A stretch of 64,000 nucleotides of DNA, from contig NZ_JABRWQ010000008.1 of the NCBI RefSeq assembly GCF_013249065.1, positions 62,001 to 126,000 of the forward strand. The letters are read 5' to 3'. Below, piece after piece: positions 35,545 to 44,773 of the stretch. Within the stretch, counting starts at the first letter, position 1, and each line of letters starts with the position of its first letter. This DNA is from Winogradskyella litoriviva (GTDB taxonomy: Bacteria > Bacteroidota > Bacteroidia > Flavobacteriales > Flavobacteriaceae). The position numbers and the translations under genes were made by a program. Under the pieces are notes generated by a model, which searched no databases, was not told the DNA's origin, and was given only the letters and a program-made list of their open reading frames with translations.

Positions 35545-36261
35545 ATGGGACAAAAGACAAATCCAATCGGAAATCGCTTAGGAATTATTAGAGGATGGGA
35601 ATCTAACTGGTATGGAGGAAACGATTATGGTGATAAACTTGCCGAAGACGATAAGATTAGAAAATACGTTCACGCGCGTTTATCTAAAGCTAGTGTAAGT
35701 AGAGTAATTATTGAGCGTACACTTAAACTTGTAACCGTTACTATCACTACTGCTAGACCTGGTATTATTATCGGTAAAGGTGGACAAGAGGTAGATAAGT
35801 TAAAAGAAGAGCTTAAGAAAATTACTGGTAAAGAGGTTCAATTGAACATCTTTGAAATTAAAAGACCTGAACTAGATGCGTATTTAGTAGCAGCAAGTGT
35901 GGCTCGTCAGATTGAAAGTAGAATTTCTTACAGACGTGCTATAAAGATGGCTATTGCAGCTGCCATGCGTATGAATGCAGAAGGAATTAAAATTCAGATT
36001 AGTGGTCGTTTGAACGGTGCTGAAATGGCGCGTTCAGAGCATTATAAAGAAGGTCGTATTCCTTTATCTACATTTAGAGCTGATATTGATTATGCTCTAG
36101 TAGAAGCACATACTACTTATGGTAGATTGGGCATCAAAGTTTGGATAATGAAAGGCGAAGTTTATGGAAAAAGAGAACTTTCTCCATTAGTTGGTTTATC
36201 TAAACAAAAGAGTAAAGGTGGACGTGGTGGAAATAAGAACCAATCTCGTCGTAGAAAGTAA
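35545..36261 (+). CDS. rpsC: 30S ribosomal protein S3
   Basis: A 238-residue protein with the KH-2 motif '[20 protein letters not shown]' and the C-terminal domain '[20 protein letters not shown]', which lines the mRNA entry. A basic C-terminal tail, '[16 protein letters not shown]', is present. Confidence 0.98.
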   Translation: MGQKTNPIGNRLGIIRGWESNWYGGNDYGDKLAEDDKIRKYVHARLSKASVSRVIIERTLKLVTVTITTARPGIIIGKGGQEVDKLKEELKKITGKEVQLNIFEIKRPELDAYLVAASVARQIESRISYRRAIKMAIAAAMRMNAEGIKIQISGRLNGAEMARSEHYKEGRIPLSTFRADIDYALVEAHTTYGRLGIKVWIMKGEVYGKRELSPLVGLSKQKSKGGRGGNKNQSRRRK

Positions 36262-36281
36262 TTTTTTAAAGAAAAGACAAA

Positions 36282-36701
36282 ATGTTACAGCCTAAAAGAA
36301 CAAAATTTCGTAAGCAGCAAAAAGGACGCATGAAAGGAAATGCTGGAAGAGGTCATTTATTATCAAATGGAACTTTCGGTATCAAATCACTAGAGTCTAC
36401 TTTTATTACTGCTCGTCAAATAGAAGCGGCACGTATTGCAGCAACTCGTTACATGAAAAGAGAAGGGTCGTTATGGATTAAAATTTTTCCAGACAAGCCT
36501 ATAACAAAGAAACCTCTTGAAGTACGTATGGGTAAAGGTAAAGGTGGTGTTGAATATTGGGCAGCAGTTGTGAAACCAGGACGTATGTTATTTGAAATAA
36601 GTGGAGTGCCATTAGACGTAGCTCAAGAGGCTTTACGTTTAGCAGCACAGAAACTTCCGGTAAAAACTAAGTTTATCATAGCTAGAGATTACGAAGCTTA
36701 A
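36282..36701 (+). CDS. rplP: 50S ribosomal protein L16
   Basis: A 139-residue protein: '[19 protein letters not shown]', '[20 protein letters not shown]' and '[20 protein letters not shown]'. It organises the A-site tRNA elbow region. The arginine in the MGKGKG loop region needed for its hydroxylation in other bacteria cannot be judged. Confidence 0.97.
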   Translation: MLQPKRTKFRKQQKGRMKGNAGRGHLLSNGTFGIKSLESTFITARQIEAARIAATRYMKREGSLWIKIFPDKPITKKPLEVRMGKGKGGVEYWAAVVKPGRMLFEISGVPLDVAQEALRLAAQKLPVKTKFIIARDYEA

Positions 36702-36713
36702 TAAAAAGATATT

Positions 36714-36905
36714 ATGAAGCAATCAGAAATTAAACAGCTTTCAACGGCTGAGTTACAAGAGAAACTTAGTGAGACTAAAAAGAGTTATATAGACCTAAAA
36801 ATGGCTCATACTATTTCTCCTTTAGACAATCCTATTCAGTTACGTGTCGCTCGTCGTACAGTAGCTAGAGTGGCAACCGAATTAACTAAAAGAGACGTAC
36901 AATAA
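36714..36905 (+). CDS. rpmC: 50S ribosomal protein L29
   Basis: A 63-residue two-helix protein: 'MKQSEIKQLSTAELQEKLSE' and 'NPIQLRVARRTVARVATELT'. Located at the tunnel exit next to L23. Gap to rpsQ 17 nt. Confidence 0.95.
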   Translation: MKQSEIKQLSTAELQEKLSETKKSYIDLKMAHTISPLDNPIQLRVARRTVARVATELTKRDVQ

Positions 36906-36922
36906 TTGTATTCTGCTGAAAG

Positions 36923-37180
36923 ATGGAAAAAAGAAACTTAAGAAAAGAACGTATAGGGATCGTAACTAGTAACAAAATGGAGAAATCTATTGTTGTTTCA
37001 GAAGTTAAGAAAGTAAAACACCCTATGTATGGAAAATTCGTGTTAAAGACAAAGAAATATGTCGCACACGATGAGACAAACGACTGCAACGAAGGCGATA
37101 CTGTAAAGATCATGGAAACAAGACCTTTAAGTAAATCTAAATGTTGGAGATTAGTAGAAATAATTGAAAGAGCGAAGTAA
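36923..37180 (+). CDS. rpsQ: 30S ribosomal protein S17
   Basis: An 85-residue OB-fold protein: '[20 protein letters not shown]' and '[20 protein letters not shown]', with '[20 protein letters not shown]' as the family signature. It ends 2 nt before rplN. Confidence 0.97.
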   Translation: MEKRNLRKERIGIVTSNKMEKSIVVSEVKKVKHPMYGKFVLKTKKYVAHDETNDCNEGDTVKIMETRPLSKSKCWRLVEIIERAK

Positions 37181-37182
37181 TT

Positions 37183-37551
37183 ATGGTACAACAAGAATCA
37201 AGATTAAAAGTAGCTGATAACACTGGTGCAAAGGAAGTTTTAACTATCCGTGTATTAGGAGGAACAAAAAGAAGGTACGCTTCTGTTGGTGATAAAATTG
37301 TAGTATCTGTTAAAGACGCTACACCTAACGGTAACATCAAAAAAGGTGCTGTTTCAACGGCAGTTGTTGTGCGTACAGCTAAAGAGGTGAGACGTCCAGA
37401 TGGATCTTACATTAGATTTGACGATAACGCATGTGTACTATTAAATCCTCAAGGGGAAATGAGAGGGACGCGTGTATTTGGTCCTGTAGCTAGAGAACTT
37501 CGTGATAAACAATTCATGAAAATTGTATCATTGGCACCAGAAGTGCTTTAA
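37183..37551 (+). CDS. rplN: 50S ribosomal protein L14
   Basis: A 122-residue protein: '[20 protein letters not shown]', '[20 protein letters not shown]' and '[16 protein letters not shown]'. It forms an intersubunit bridge and is the docking site of RsfS, which is also encoded in this window (56212-56583). Confidence 0.98.
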   Translation: MVQQESRLKVADNTGAKEVLTIRVLGGTKRRYASVGDKIVVSVKDATPNGNIKKGAVSTAVVVRTAKEVRRPDGSYIRFDDNACVLLNPQGEMRGTRVFGPVARELRDKQFMKIVSLAPEVL

Positions 37552-37563
37552 TTGATAAATAAA

Positions 37564-37875
37564 ATGACAAAGCTTAAAATAAAATCAGGAGATACAGTAA
37601 AAGTTGTTGCTGGAGACCATAAAGGTTCAGAAGGTAAAGTACTTAAAGTATTAATGGATAAGAACAAAGCCATTGTGGAAGGTGTAAATATGGTTAAGAA
37701 ACATACTAAACCAAGTGCACAAAACCCTCAAGGTGGTATTGTTGAGAAGGAAGCATCAATTCATATTTCTAATTTAACATTGTTAACCTCTAAAGGTGAA
37801 GCAACAAGAGTTGGTTATAGAATGGATGGTGATAATAAAGTGAGATTTTCTAAAAAATCTAATGAAGTAATTTAA
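37564..37875 (+). CDS. rplX: 50S ribosomal protein L24
   Basis: A 103-residue KOW-motif protein: '[20 protein letters not shown]' and '[20 protein letters not shown]'. I place the start at the ATG at 37564. An in-frame TTG at 37552 directly follows the rplN stop and would add four unsupported residues. Confidence 0.96.
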   Translation: MTKLKIKSGDTVKVVAGDHKGSEGKVLKVLMDKNKAIVEGVNMVKKHTKPSAQNPQGGIVEKEASIHISNLTLLTSKGEATRVGYRMDGDNKVRFSKKSNEVI

Positions 37876-37877
37876 TT

Positions 37878-38429
37878 ATGGCTTACGTTGCAAGATTAAA
37901 ACAAGAGTATAAGGACAAAATCGTTTCTGCTCTTACCGAAGAATTTGGATATAAAAATGTAATGCAAGTACCTAAGCTTACTAAGATAGTAATATCTAAA
38001 GGTGTTGGTGCTGCTGTTGCGGATAAGAAATTAATCGATCACGCAGTAGAGGAACTTACAAAAATATCAGGACAGAAAGCTATACAAACAATGTCTAAGA
38101 AGGATGTTGCTTCATTTAAGTTACGAAAAGGAATGCCAATTGGTGCAAAAGTAACTCTTAGAGGTGAACAAATGTATGAATTCTTAGATCGTTTAGTAAC
38201 TTCAGCTTTACCACGAGTTAGAGATTTTAACGGAATCAAAGCAACAGGTTTTGATGGTCGTGGAAACTATAATTTAGGGGTTGTAGAACAAATTATTTTT
38301 CCAGAAATCGATATTGATAAAATCAATAAAATTTCAGGTATGGATATAACATTCGTTACTACTGCAGAGACAGATAAGGAAGCGAAGTCTTTATTAACAG
38401 AACTAGGATTACCATTTAAAAAGAATTAA
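37878..38429 (+). CDS. rplE: 50S ribosomal protein L5
   Basis: A 183-residue 5S-rRNA-binding protein: '[20 protein letters not shown]', '[20 protein letters not shown]' and '[20 protein letters not shown]'. It is 2 nt from rplX and 2 nt from rpsN. Confidence 0.98.
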   Translation: MAYVARLKQEYKDKIVSALTEEFGYKNVMQVPKLTKIVISKGVGAAVADKKLIDHAVEELTKISGQKAIQTMSKKDVASFKLRKGMPIGAKVTLRGEQMYEFLDRLVTSALPRVRDFNGIKATGFDGRGNYNLGVVEQIIFPEIDIDKINKISGMDITFVTTAETDKEAKSLLTELGLPFKKN

Positions 38430-38431
38430 TT

Positions 38432-38701
38432 ATGGCTAAAGAATCAATGAAAGCCCGTGAGGTTAAGCGTTCTAAAACGGTAGCAAAATATGCAGAAAAA
38501 CGTAAGGCTTTAAAAGAAGCTGGAGATTATGAAGCATTACAGAAATTACCTAAAAATGCTTCTCCTATTCGTCAGCATAACCGTTGTAAATTAACAGGAA
38601 GACCAAAAGGTTATATGAGACAATTTGGAATTTCTCGTGTAACATTTAGAGAAATGGCTAACCAAGGTTTAATTCCTGGTGTTAAGAAGGCAAGTTGGTA
38701 A
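38432..38701 (+). CDS. rpsN: 30S ribosomal protein S14, zinc-free (long) form
   Basis: An 89-residue protein. It lacks the two CxxC pairs of the short zinc-binding S14 and instead has the long form, with '[20 protein letters not shown]' and the invariant end '[14 protein letters not shown]'. It sits 62 nt before rpsH, a gap that holds a candidate structured leader. Confidence 0.97.
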   Translation: MAKESMKAREVKRSKTVAKYAEKRKALKEAGDYEALQKLPKNASPIRQHNRCKLTGRPKGYMRQFGISRVTFREMANQGLIPGVKKASW

Positions 38702-38712
38702 AATTATAAATT

Positions 38713-38743
38713 GGTTTCAGGTTTGGCAATAGTGCCGAAAACC
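38713..38743 (+). ncRNA. Candidate leader hairpin before rpsH
   Basis: GGTTT (38713-38717) pairs with AAACC (38739-38743), and GGCA (38725-38728) with TGCC (38733-38736) around an ATAG loop. An asymmetric CAGGT bulge separates the two helices. A bulged stem just upstream of the S8 gene fits an S8 mRNA-binding site, by analogy with the E. coli spc operon. Not tested. Confidence 0.4.
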
Positions 38744-38763
38744 GCTACCGCAAATTAATACAT

Positions 38764-39162
38764 ATGTATACAGATCCAATAGCGGATTATTTAACGCGAG
38801 TTAGAAATGCAGTGAAAGCAAATCACAGAGTGGTTGAAATACCTGCATCTAACTTAAAAAAAGAAATAACTAAGATATTATTCGATCAAGGATTTATCTT
38901 AAGTTATAAATTTGACGATTCAACAGTTCAAGGTACTATAAAAATTGCTTTGAAGTACAGTAAGGATACTAAAGAGTCAGTCATTAAAAAAATTCAAAGA
39001 ATCAGTAAACCAGGTTTACGTAAATATGCTTCTTCTAACGAGATGCCAAGAATCCTTAATGGTCTAGGTATTGCAATTGTTTCGACATCTCATGGTGTAA
39101 TGACAGGTAAACAAGCGCAAAGAGAAAATGTTGGTGGTGAAGTTTTATGTTACGTATACTAA
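38764..39162 (+). CDS. rpsH: 30S ribosomal protein S8
   Basis: A 132-residue protein: 'DPIADYLTRVRNAVKANHRV', 'VIKKIQRISKPGLRKYASSN' and 'GLGIAIVSTSHGVMTGKQAQ'. S8 nucleates the central 16S domain and in E. coli represses the spc operon. The preceding 62-nt gap contains a matching type of stem. Confidence 0.98.
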   Translation: MYTDPIADYLTRVRNAVKANHRVVEIPASNLKKEITKILFDQGFILSYKFDDSTVQGTIKIALKYSKDTKESVIKKIQRISKPGLRKYASSNEMPRILNGLGIAIVSTSHGVMTGKQAQRENVGGEVLCYVY

Positions 39163-39174
39163 AAACAGGAAATT

Positions 39175-39717
39175 ATGTCAAGAATAGGTAAAAACCCAAT
39201 AACAGTTCCTGAAGGTGTAACACTTGAAATAAAAGAAAACGTAATTACTGCAAAAGGTAAATTAGGTGAATTATCTCAAGAGTATTCAGATATTGAAATT
39301 AAATTAGAGGACGGTACTATTACATTAGAACGTTCTTCTGATAAGAAAGATTTAAGAGCAAAACATGGTCTTTACAGAGCATTAATTGCTAATATGATAG
39401 AAGGTGTTTCTAAAGGTTGGACCAAAGAACTAGAATTAGTTGGTGTAGGTTATAGAGCTTCTAATCAAGGACAAAAGTTAGATTTAGCAGTTGGATTTTC
39501 GCATAACATTGTTATGGATATTGCTCCAGAGGTGAAAGTTGAAACAATCTCGGAGAAAGGAAAAAATCCAATAGTAAAATTAACGTCTTTTGACAAACAA
39601 TTAGTAGGTCAAGTTGCTGCTAAGATACGTGGCTTCAGAAAACCAGAACCTTACAAAGGAAAAGGTATCAAGTTTGTTGGTGAAGAAATTAGAAGAAAAG
39701 CAGGTAAATCAGCGTAA
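39175..39717 (+). CDS. rplF: 50S ribosomal protein L6
   Basis: A 180-residue protein with two tandem alpha/beta domains: 'SRIGKNPITVPEGVTLEIKE', 'LELVGVGYRASNQGQKLDLA' and the C-terminal signature 'PEPYKGKGIKFVGEEIRRKA'. Confidence 0.98.
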   Translation: MSRIGKNPITVPEGVTLEIKENVITAKGKLGELSQEYSDIEIKLEDGTITLERSSDKKDLRAKHGLYRALIANMIEGVSKGWTKELELVGVGYRASNQGQKLDLAVGFSHNIVMDIAPEVKVETISEKGKNPIVKLTSFDKQLVGQVAAKIRGFRKPEPYKGKGIKFVGEEIRRKAGKSA

Positions 39718-39727
39718 TAAGTAAGTT

Positions 39728-40084
39728 ATGGCATTGACAAAGAACGAAAGAAGATTAAGAATTAAAAACAGAATCCGTAAGGTAGTATCTGGTACAGAAA
39801 CGAAACCAAGATTAGCTGTTTTTAGAAGTAATAAAGAGATTTATGCTCAAGTCGTAGATGATGTATCTGGTAAAACTTTAGCTGCTGCATCCTCAAGAGA
39901 TAAGGATATAGCTAAGTCTAAAGGGAACAAAACAGAGATAGCTACTTTAGTAGGTAAATCTGTTGCAGAAAAAGCTATGAAGGCTGGTGTTGAAACTATT
40001 TCTTTTGATAGGGGTGGTTACTTATATCACGGAAGAGTAAAATCATTAGCAGAAGGTGCTAGAGAAGCAGGACTTAAATTTTAA
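39728..40084 (+). CDS. rplR: 50S ribosomal protein L18
   Basis: A 118-residue 5S-rRNA-binding protein: '[20 protein letters not shown]' and '[20 protein letters not shown]', ending GLKF. Gap of 6 nt to rpsE. Confidence 0.97.
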   Translation: MALTKNERRLRIKNRIRKVVSGTETKPRLAVFRSNKEIYAQVVDDVSGKTLAAASSRDKDIAKSKGNKTEIATLVGKSVAEKAMKAGVETISFDRGGYLYHGRVKSLAEGAREAGLKF

Positions 40085-40090
40085 GACATT

Positions 40091-40615
40091 ATGTATCAAA
40101 AATATAAAAACGCAGAGCTTGTTAAACCAGGCGGATTAGAATTAAAAGATCGTTTAGTAGGTGTACAGCGTGTAACTAAGGTAACAAAAGGTGGTAGAGC
40201 ATTTGGTTTTTCTGCAATTGTTGTTGTAGGTGACGAAACTAATGTTGTAGGACATGGTTTAGGTAAATCTAAAGATGTAGCTACTGCAATTGCGAAAGCA
40301 GTTGAAGATGCTAAGAAAAACTTAGTAAGAATTCCTATCATTAAAGGTACGTTACCACACGAACAAAAAGGTAAGTATGGTGGTGCTAGAGTAAACATTA
40401 TTCCGGCAGCTCCTGGTACAGGTGTAATTGCTGGTGGTGCTGTAAGAGTTGTACTTGAAGCTGTAGGTGTACATGATGTATTGTCTAAGTCTCAAGGTTC
40501 TTCAAACCCTCACAATGTTGTAAAAGCTACTTTTGATGCTTTATTACAATTAAGAGATGCTAAGTCTGTAGCTAAAGAACGTGGAATTTCACTTGAAAAA
40601 GTATTTAACGGATAA
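40091..40615 (+). CDS. rpsE: 30S ribosomal protein S5
   Basis: A 174-residue protein: '[20 protein letters not shown]', '[20 protein letters not shown]' and '[20 protein letters not shown]'. The N-terminal double-stranded-RNA-like domain is where spectinomycin and ram mutations occur in other species; nothing unusual is seen. Confidence 0.98.
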   Translation: MYQKYKNAELVKPGGLELKDRLVGVQRVTKVTKGGRAFGFSAIVVVGDETNVVGHGLGKSKDVATAIAKAVEDAKKNLVRIPIIKGTLPHEQKGKYGGARVNIIPAAPGTGVIAGGAVRVVLEAVGVHDVLSKSQGSSNPHNVVKATFDALLQLRDAKSVAKERGISLEKVFNG

Positions 40616-40628
40616 TCGATAGGATAAG

Positions 40629-40808
40629 ATGGCAAAGATTAAAGTAAAGAAAGTAAAAAGTGCAATCAATCGTACTAAAAGACAAAAGTTAACATTATTA
40701 GCTTTAGGTTTAAAAAAGATTGGACAAGTAGTAGAGCATGATGCCACACCAAACATCCTTGGTATGGTTAAGAAAGTTGAACATTTAGTTTCTGTAGAGG
40801 AAGCTTAA
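40629..40808 (+). CDS. rpmD: 50S ribosomal protein L30
   Basis: A short gene, 59 residues: begins MAKIKVKKVKSAINRTKRQK, contains 'LLALGLKKIGQVVEHDATPN' and ends 'VKKVEHLVSVEEA'. The position between rpsE and rplO is the standard one. It starts 13 nt after rpsE and ends 15 nt before rplO. Confidence 0.96.
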   Translation: MAKIKVKKVKSAINRTKRQKLTLLALGLKKIGQVVEHDATPNILGMVKKVEHLVSVEEA

Positions 40809-40823
40809 AAATATAACTTAACA

Positions 40824-41276
40824 ATGGATTTAAGTAATTTAAAACCTGCAGAAGGTTCAGTAAAAAATCAAGGGAAGCGTATAGGACGTGGACAAGGTTC
40901 TGGTAAAGGTGGTACGGCAACTCGTGGTCACAAAGGTGCAAAATCTCGTTCTGGTTATTCTAAGAAGTTAGGATTTGAAGGTGGTCAAATGCCTTTACAA
41001 AGACGTGTTCCTAAATTTGGTTTTACAAACATTAACAGAGTAGAATATCAAGGTATAAACCTAGATACGTTACAAAAGTTAGTAGATGAAAAGAAAGTTA
41101 AAAATAGTGTTGACTTTGAATCTTTAGTTTCTATGGGATTAGCTGGTAAAAATGAGCTAGTAAAAATCTTAGGGAGAGGAGAGTTAAAAACAAAATTAAC
41201 AGTAACTGCTCATAAATTTACTGCTACGGCAAAAGCTGCAATTGAAGCGGCTGGTGGTGAAGCTGTAACTTTATAA
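40824..41276 (+). CDS. rplO: 50S ribosomal protein L15
   Basis: A 150-residue protein with the Gly/Arg-rich N-terminal part 'GKRIGRGQGSGKGGTATRGH' and 'FEGGQMPLQRRVPKFGFTNI', then a globular C-terminus. Gap of 10 nt to secY. Confidence 0.97.
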   Translation: MDLSNLKPAEGSVKNQGKRIGRGQGSGKGGTATRGHKGAKSRSGYSKKLGFEGGQMPLQRRVPKFGFTNINRVEYQGINLDTLQKLVDEKKVKNSVDFESLVSMGLAGKNELVKILGRGELKTKLTVTAHKFTATAKAAIEAAGGEAVTL

Positions 41277-41286
41277 GATTTATAGG

Positions 41287-42651
41287 ATGAAAATAATAGA
41301 TACATTAAAAAACGTTTGGAAAATCACAGAACTTAAGGATAGAATTATTCTAACCTTAGGTTTGCTTTTGGTTTATCGTTTTGGTGCACAGGTTGTATTA
41401 CCTGGTATTAATATTGATGCCTTAGGTGGTTTGCAAGCTGGTATGGATGGCGGAATCATGGGATTATTAAATGCCTTTACAGGTGGTGCATTTGCTAATG
41501 CATCAGTTTTTGCATTAGGTATTATGCCTTACATTTCTGCTTCCATTGTTGTTCAATTAATGGGTATTGCGATTCCTTATTTACAGAAGCTTCAAAAAGA
41601 AGGAGCTAGTGGGCAGAAGAAAATTACTCAGATTACTCGTTGGTTAACAATTGGTATTTGTTTAGTTCAAGCACCTGGTTATTTGGCTAGTATTCCTTCA
41701 TTATCGGGCGCAACATCAATGGGTGCTTTATTAGTACCAGGATTCAGTGATAATATTTTCTACTTTTCATCAGTGATAATTCTTGTAACAGGTTGTGTAT
41801 TTGCAATGTGGTTAGGAGAAAAGATTACTGATAAAGGAATTGGTAATGGTATTTCATTATTAATTATGGTAGGTATTATAGCTAGGTTACCTCAATCATT
41901 TGTTCAAAATGCAGTTTCTAGATTAGAAGGTGGTAATGGTGGATTTATGATGATATTAATAGAATTAGTTATTTGGTTCTTAATTATCCTAGCATCTGTA
42001 TTCTTAGTAATGGCGGTAAGAAAGATTGCTGTTCAATATGCAAGAAGAACGGCATCTGGTGGTTATGAGAAAAATGTATTTGGATCTCGTCAATTTTTAC
42101 CACTAAAGTTAAACGCTTCTGGTGTAATGCCAATTATCTTTGCACAAGCCATTATGTTTGTTCCTGGTTTAATAGGTAGTTCATCTTGGTTAAAAGATAC
42201 ATCAGCTGGTCTTTGGATGCAAGCTAATTTTTCTGATATGTTTGGCTTTTGGTACAATTTGATATTTGCTTTATTAATAATAATATTTACTTATTTTTAT
42301 ACGGCAATTACTGTACCTACAAATAAAATGGCGGATGACCTTAAACGTAGTGGTGGATTTATTCCAGGTATTCGTCCAGGATCTGAAACCTCTGAATATT
42401 TGGATAAAATTATGTCTCAAATAACATTACCAGGCTCTATATTTTTAGCACTAGTAGCAATATTTCCTGCACTGGTTATGAAATTAATGAACGTACAATC
42501 TGGGTGGGCATTATTCTTTGGTGGTACTTCTCTATTAATTATGGTAGGTGTAGCAATAGATACAATGCAACAGATTAATTCTTATTTATTAAATAAGCAT
42601 TATGATGGTTTGATGAAGACAGGTAAGAATAGAAAAACTGTTGCGCAATAA
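41287..42651 (+). CDS. secY: Protein translocase subunit SecY
   Basis: A 454-residue membrane protein with about ten helices. 'RIILTLGLLLVYRFGAQVVL' starts TM1, and the plug and signature regions are 'GIMPYISASIVVQLMGIAIP' and 'GKNRKTVAQ' at the C-terminus. The cytoplasmic loop 'RPGSETSEYLDKIMSQITLP' corresponds to the C5 ribosome- and SecA-contact loop. It is the channel of the Sec translocon. Neither adk nor map follows, unlike E. coli and some other bacteria: infA is 9 nt downstream. Confidence 0.97.
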   Translation: MKIIDTLKNVWKITELKDRIILTLGLLLVYRFGAQVVLPGINIDALGGLQAGMDGGIMGLLNAFTGGAFANASVFALGIMPYISASIVVQLMGIAIPYLQKLQKEGASGQKKITQITRWLTIGICLVQAPGYLASIPSLSGATSMGALLVPGFSDNIFYFSSVIILVTGCVFAMWLGEKITDKGIGNGISLLIMVGIIARLPQSFVQNAVSRLEGGNGGFMMILIELVIWFLIILASVFLVMAVRKIAVQYARRTASGGYEKNVFGSRQFLPLKLNASGVMPIIFAQAIMFVPGLIGSSSWLKDTSAGLWMQANFSDMFGFWYNLIFALLIIIFTYFYTAITVPTNKMADDLKRSGGFIPGIRPGSETSEYLDKIMSQITLPGSIFLALVAIFPALVMKLMNVQSGWALFFGGTSLLIMVGVAIDTMQQINSYLLNKHYDGLMKTGKNRKTVAQ

Positions 42652-42660
42652 GATATTATT

Positions 42661-42876
42661 ATGGCAAAACAAGCAGCAATAGAACAAGACGGAACAATAA
42701 TAGAAGCATTATCTAATGCTATGTTTCGAGTAGAATTAGAAAATGGTCATATAGTGACTGCACATATCTCTGGTAAAATGCGTATGCATTATATTAAGTT
42801 ATTACCAGGTGATAAAGTGAAATTAGAAATGAGTCCTTACGATTTAACTAAGGCTCGCATAACTTATAGATACTAA
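42661..42876 (+). CDS. infA: Translation initiation factor IF-1
   Basis: A 71-residue OB-fold protein: '[20 protein letters not shown]' and '[20 protein letters not shown]', ending '[11 protein letters not shown]'. It binds the A-site during initiation. rpmJ follows after 4 nt. Confidence 0.97.
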   Translation: MAKQAAIEQDGTIIEALSNAMFRVELENGHIVTAHISGKMRMHYIKLLPGDKVKLEMSPYDLTKARITYRY

Positions 42877-42880
42877 TACG

Positions 42881-42997
42881 ATGAAAGTTAGAGCATCAGT
42901 AAAGAAAAGAAGCGCAGACTGTAAATTAGTGCGCAGAAAAGGTAGACTTTACGTCATTAACAAAAAGAATCCTAGATTCAAACAAAGACAAGGGTAA
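42881..42997 (+). CDS. rpmJ: 50S ribosomal protein L36, zinc-ribbon ligands mostly lost
   Basis: A short gene, 38 residues: begins [20 protein letters not shown] and ends 'NPRFKQRQG'. Of the zinc ligands of classical L36 (CxxC...C...H) only one Cys remains (residue 14), so this is the zinc-independent (C-) type. The location between infA and rpsM is standard. Confidence 0.96.
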   Translation: MKVRASVKKRSADCKLVRRKGRLYVINKKNPRFKQRQG

Positions 42998-42999
42998 TT

Positions 43000-43374
43000 A
43001 TGGCAAGAATTGCAGGTGTAGACATACCAAAACAGAAAAGAGGAGTTATCTCTTTAACTTATATCTACGGAGTAGGTAGAAGTAGAGCAAAAGAAATTTT
43101 AGCAACAGCTAAAGTTGACGAAAGCACTAAAGTACAAGATTGGACTGATGACGAAATAGGAGCAATCCGTGACGCTGTTGGAACGTTTAAAATCGAAGGT
43201 GAATTACGTTCGGAAACACAAATGAACATTAAGCGATTAATGGATATTGGTTGTTACAGAGGTATTCGTCATAGAGTTGGGCTTCCTTTAAGAGGACAAC
43301 GTACTAAGAATAACTCTCGTACTAGAAAAGGTAGAAGAAAAACGGTTGCTAATAAAAAGAAAGTAACTAAATAA
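43000..43374 (+). CDS. rpsM: 30S ribosomal protein S13
   Basis: A 124-residue protein: '[20 protein letters not shown]', '[20 protein letters not shown]' and '[20 protein letters not shown]'. The C-terminal tail contacts P-site tRNA. It is followed by a 102-nt gap before rpsK containing short AGTCTTT repeats (43381-43398). Confidence 0.98.
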   Translation: MARIAGVDIPKQKRGVISLTYIYGVGRSRAKEILATAKVDESTKVQDWTDDEIGAIRDAVGTFKIEGELRSETQMNIKRLMDIGCYRGIRHRVGLPLRGQRTKNNSRTRKGRRKTVANKKKVTK

Positions 43375-43476
43375 TAAAATAGTCTTTAGTCTTTAGACGT
43401 TGGAAAGAATCTGTTTGAAATTTAACGGTTTAGGATTCTAGCGACTTTAAACTAATACTAAAAACTAAAAGTAAAC

Positions 43477-43860
43477 ATGGCAAAGTCAAGTACTAAAAAA
43501 CGTAAAGTAATTGTAGATGCAATTGGTGAGGCTCATATTACAGCTTCTTTTAATAACATCATTATTTCTTTAACAAATAAAAAAGGTGACGTAATTTCTT
43601 GGTCATCAGCAGGTAAAATGGGTTTTAGAGGTTCTAAAAAGAACACACCATATGCTGCACAATTAGCTGCAGAAGATGCTGCAGGTGTAGCAAAAGAAGC
43701 TGGATTAAAGAAAGTAAAAGCATATGTAAAAGGTCCAGGTAATGGTAGAGAATCTGCTATAAGATCAATACACAATGCTGGTATCGAAGTTTCAGAAATT
43801 ATTGATGTAACTCCAATGCCACATAACGGTTGTCGTCCACCAAAAAGACGTAGAGTTTAA
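43477..43860 (+). CDS. rpsK: 30S ribosomal protein S11
   Basis: A 127-residue protein: '[20 protein letters not shown]', '[20 protein letters not shown]' and the C-terminal '[18 protein letters not shown]'. The isoAsp-prone N-G context (HNGCRPPK) is present. A cluster of hairpins follows the stop codon. Confidence 0.98.
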   Translation: MAKSSTKKRKVIVDAIGEAHITASFNNIIISLTNKKGDVISWSSAGKMGFRGSKKNTPYAAQLAAEDAAGVAKEAGLKKVKAYVKGPGNGRESAIRSIHNAGIEVSEIIDVTPMPHNGCRPPKRRRV

Positions 43861-43861
43861 T

Positions 43862-43958
43862 CTGAATTAGATTCAGTTTTCTAATAAATTTAGTTAGAAA
43901 ATTCTCAAAATATATAGGTAAACTAATATCATTCATTATTATGTATTGATATTAGTTT
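43862..43958 (+). terminator. Three consecutive hairpins after rpsK
   Basis: CTGAAT/ATTCAG (43862-43876), TTTTCTAA/TTAGAAAA (43877-43901) and a perfect 12-bp stem AAACTAATATCA/TGATATTAGTTT (43920-43958, 15-nt loop). The right arm of the last stem contains the -33 TTG of the rpsD promoter. They could end or slow the upstream transcript. Confidence 0.6.
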
Positions 43959-43974
43959 ATTTTGCATAAATTTG
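43946..43974 (+). promoter_or_regulatory. Internal promoter for rpsD-rpoA-rplQ
   Basis: TTG (43946-43948), an 18-nt spacer, TAAATTTG (43967-43974): a good Bacteroidota sigma-A match. Start expected near 43979, which leaves a ~97-nt leader before rpsD. Confidence 0.75.
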
Positions 43975-43978
43975 CAAA

Positions 43979-44075
43979 CTGAAAAATTAATACAAGTATC
44001 AACCGAGAGGTTAACGGTTATAGAAGGATAAGATTAAGACCTTAATTCTAAAATCACTCTCAAAACAAATTTAAA
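43979..44075 (+). ncRNA. Candidate S4-type ribosomal leader before rpsD
   Basis: The ~97-nt 5' UTR contains AACC-GAGA-GGTT (44001-44012), a GNRA-capped hairpin. Its AACCG can alternatively pair with CGGTT (44015-44019). A further pairing, ATTAA/TTAAT, lies at 44032-44046. I recall S4 leader RNAs being described in Flavobacteria, but I cannot verify a covariance match here. Confidence 0.5.
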
Positions 44076-44681
44076 ATGGCAAGATATACTGGTCCTAAAA
44101 CTAAAATCGCTCGTAAATTTGGACAAGCGATTTTCGGAGATGATAAAGCCTTCGAAAAAAGAAATTACCCTCCAGGGCAACATGGTAATAACCGTCGTCG
44201 TGGTAAAAAATCTGAATATGCTATTCAATTAATGGAGAAGCAAAAAGCTAAATATACTTATGGTATATTAGAAAAGCAATTCAGAAACATGTTTAAAAGA
44301 GCAACTGCAGCACAAGGTATTACTGGTGAGGTATTACTACAATTATGTGAGTCTCGTTTAGATAATGTGGTTTACAGAATGGGTATTGCTCCAACAAGAA
44401 GTGGTGCTAGACAACTAGTTTCACATAGACACATTACAGTAAATGGTGAAAAAGTAAATATTCCTTCTTACCAATTAAAAGCTGGTGATGTTGTAGGTGT
44501 TAGAGAAAAATCAAAATCTTTAGAAACTATTCAAAACTCATTATCTAATTCAAGTAATGTATTTGAATGGATTACTTGGAATAATGGTTCAATGGAAGGA
44601 ACTTATGTTTCTGTTCCTGCTAGAATTCAGATTCCAGAACAAATCAACGAACAATTTATCGTTGAACTTTACTCTAAATAA
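44076..44681 (+). CDS. rpsD: 30S ribosomal protein S4
   Basis: A 201-residue protein without the N-terminal Cys4 zinc site ('[20 protein letters not shown]'). It has the S4 RNA-binding domain '[20 protein letters not shown]' and '[20 protein letters not shown]'. S4 starts 16S assembly and in other bacteria represses its own mRNA; a structured leader precedes it. Confidence 0.98.
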   Translation: MARYTGPKTKIARKFGQAIFGDDKAFEKRNYPPGQHGNNRRRGKKSEYAIQLMEKQKAKYTYGILEKQFRNMFKRATAAQGITGEVLLQLCESRLDNVVYRMGIAPTRSGARQLVSHRHITVNGEKVNIPSYQLKAGDVVGVREKSKSLETIQNSLSNSSNVFEWITWNNGSMEGTYVSVPARIQIPEQINEQFIVELYSK

Positions 44682-44773
44682 TAATTAATCATATTGGTAT
44701 TTGGCCAAAGGATTTATTAGTGTTCTTCAAACTTTTAAATCGCGCAACTAAATAACAATTAAAACGAAGAAAA

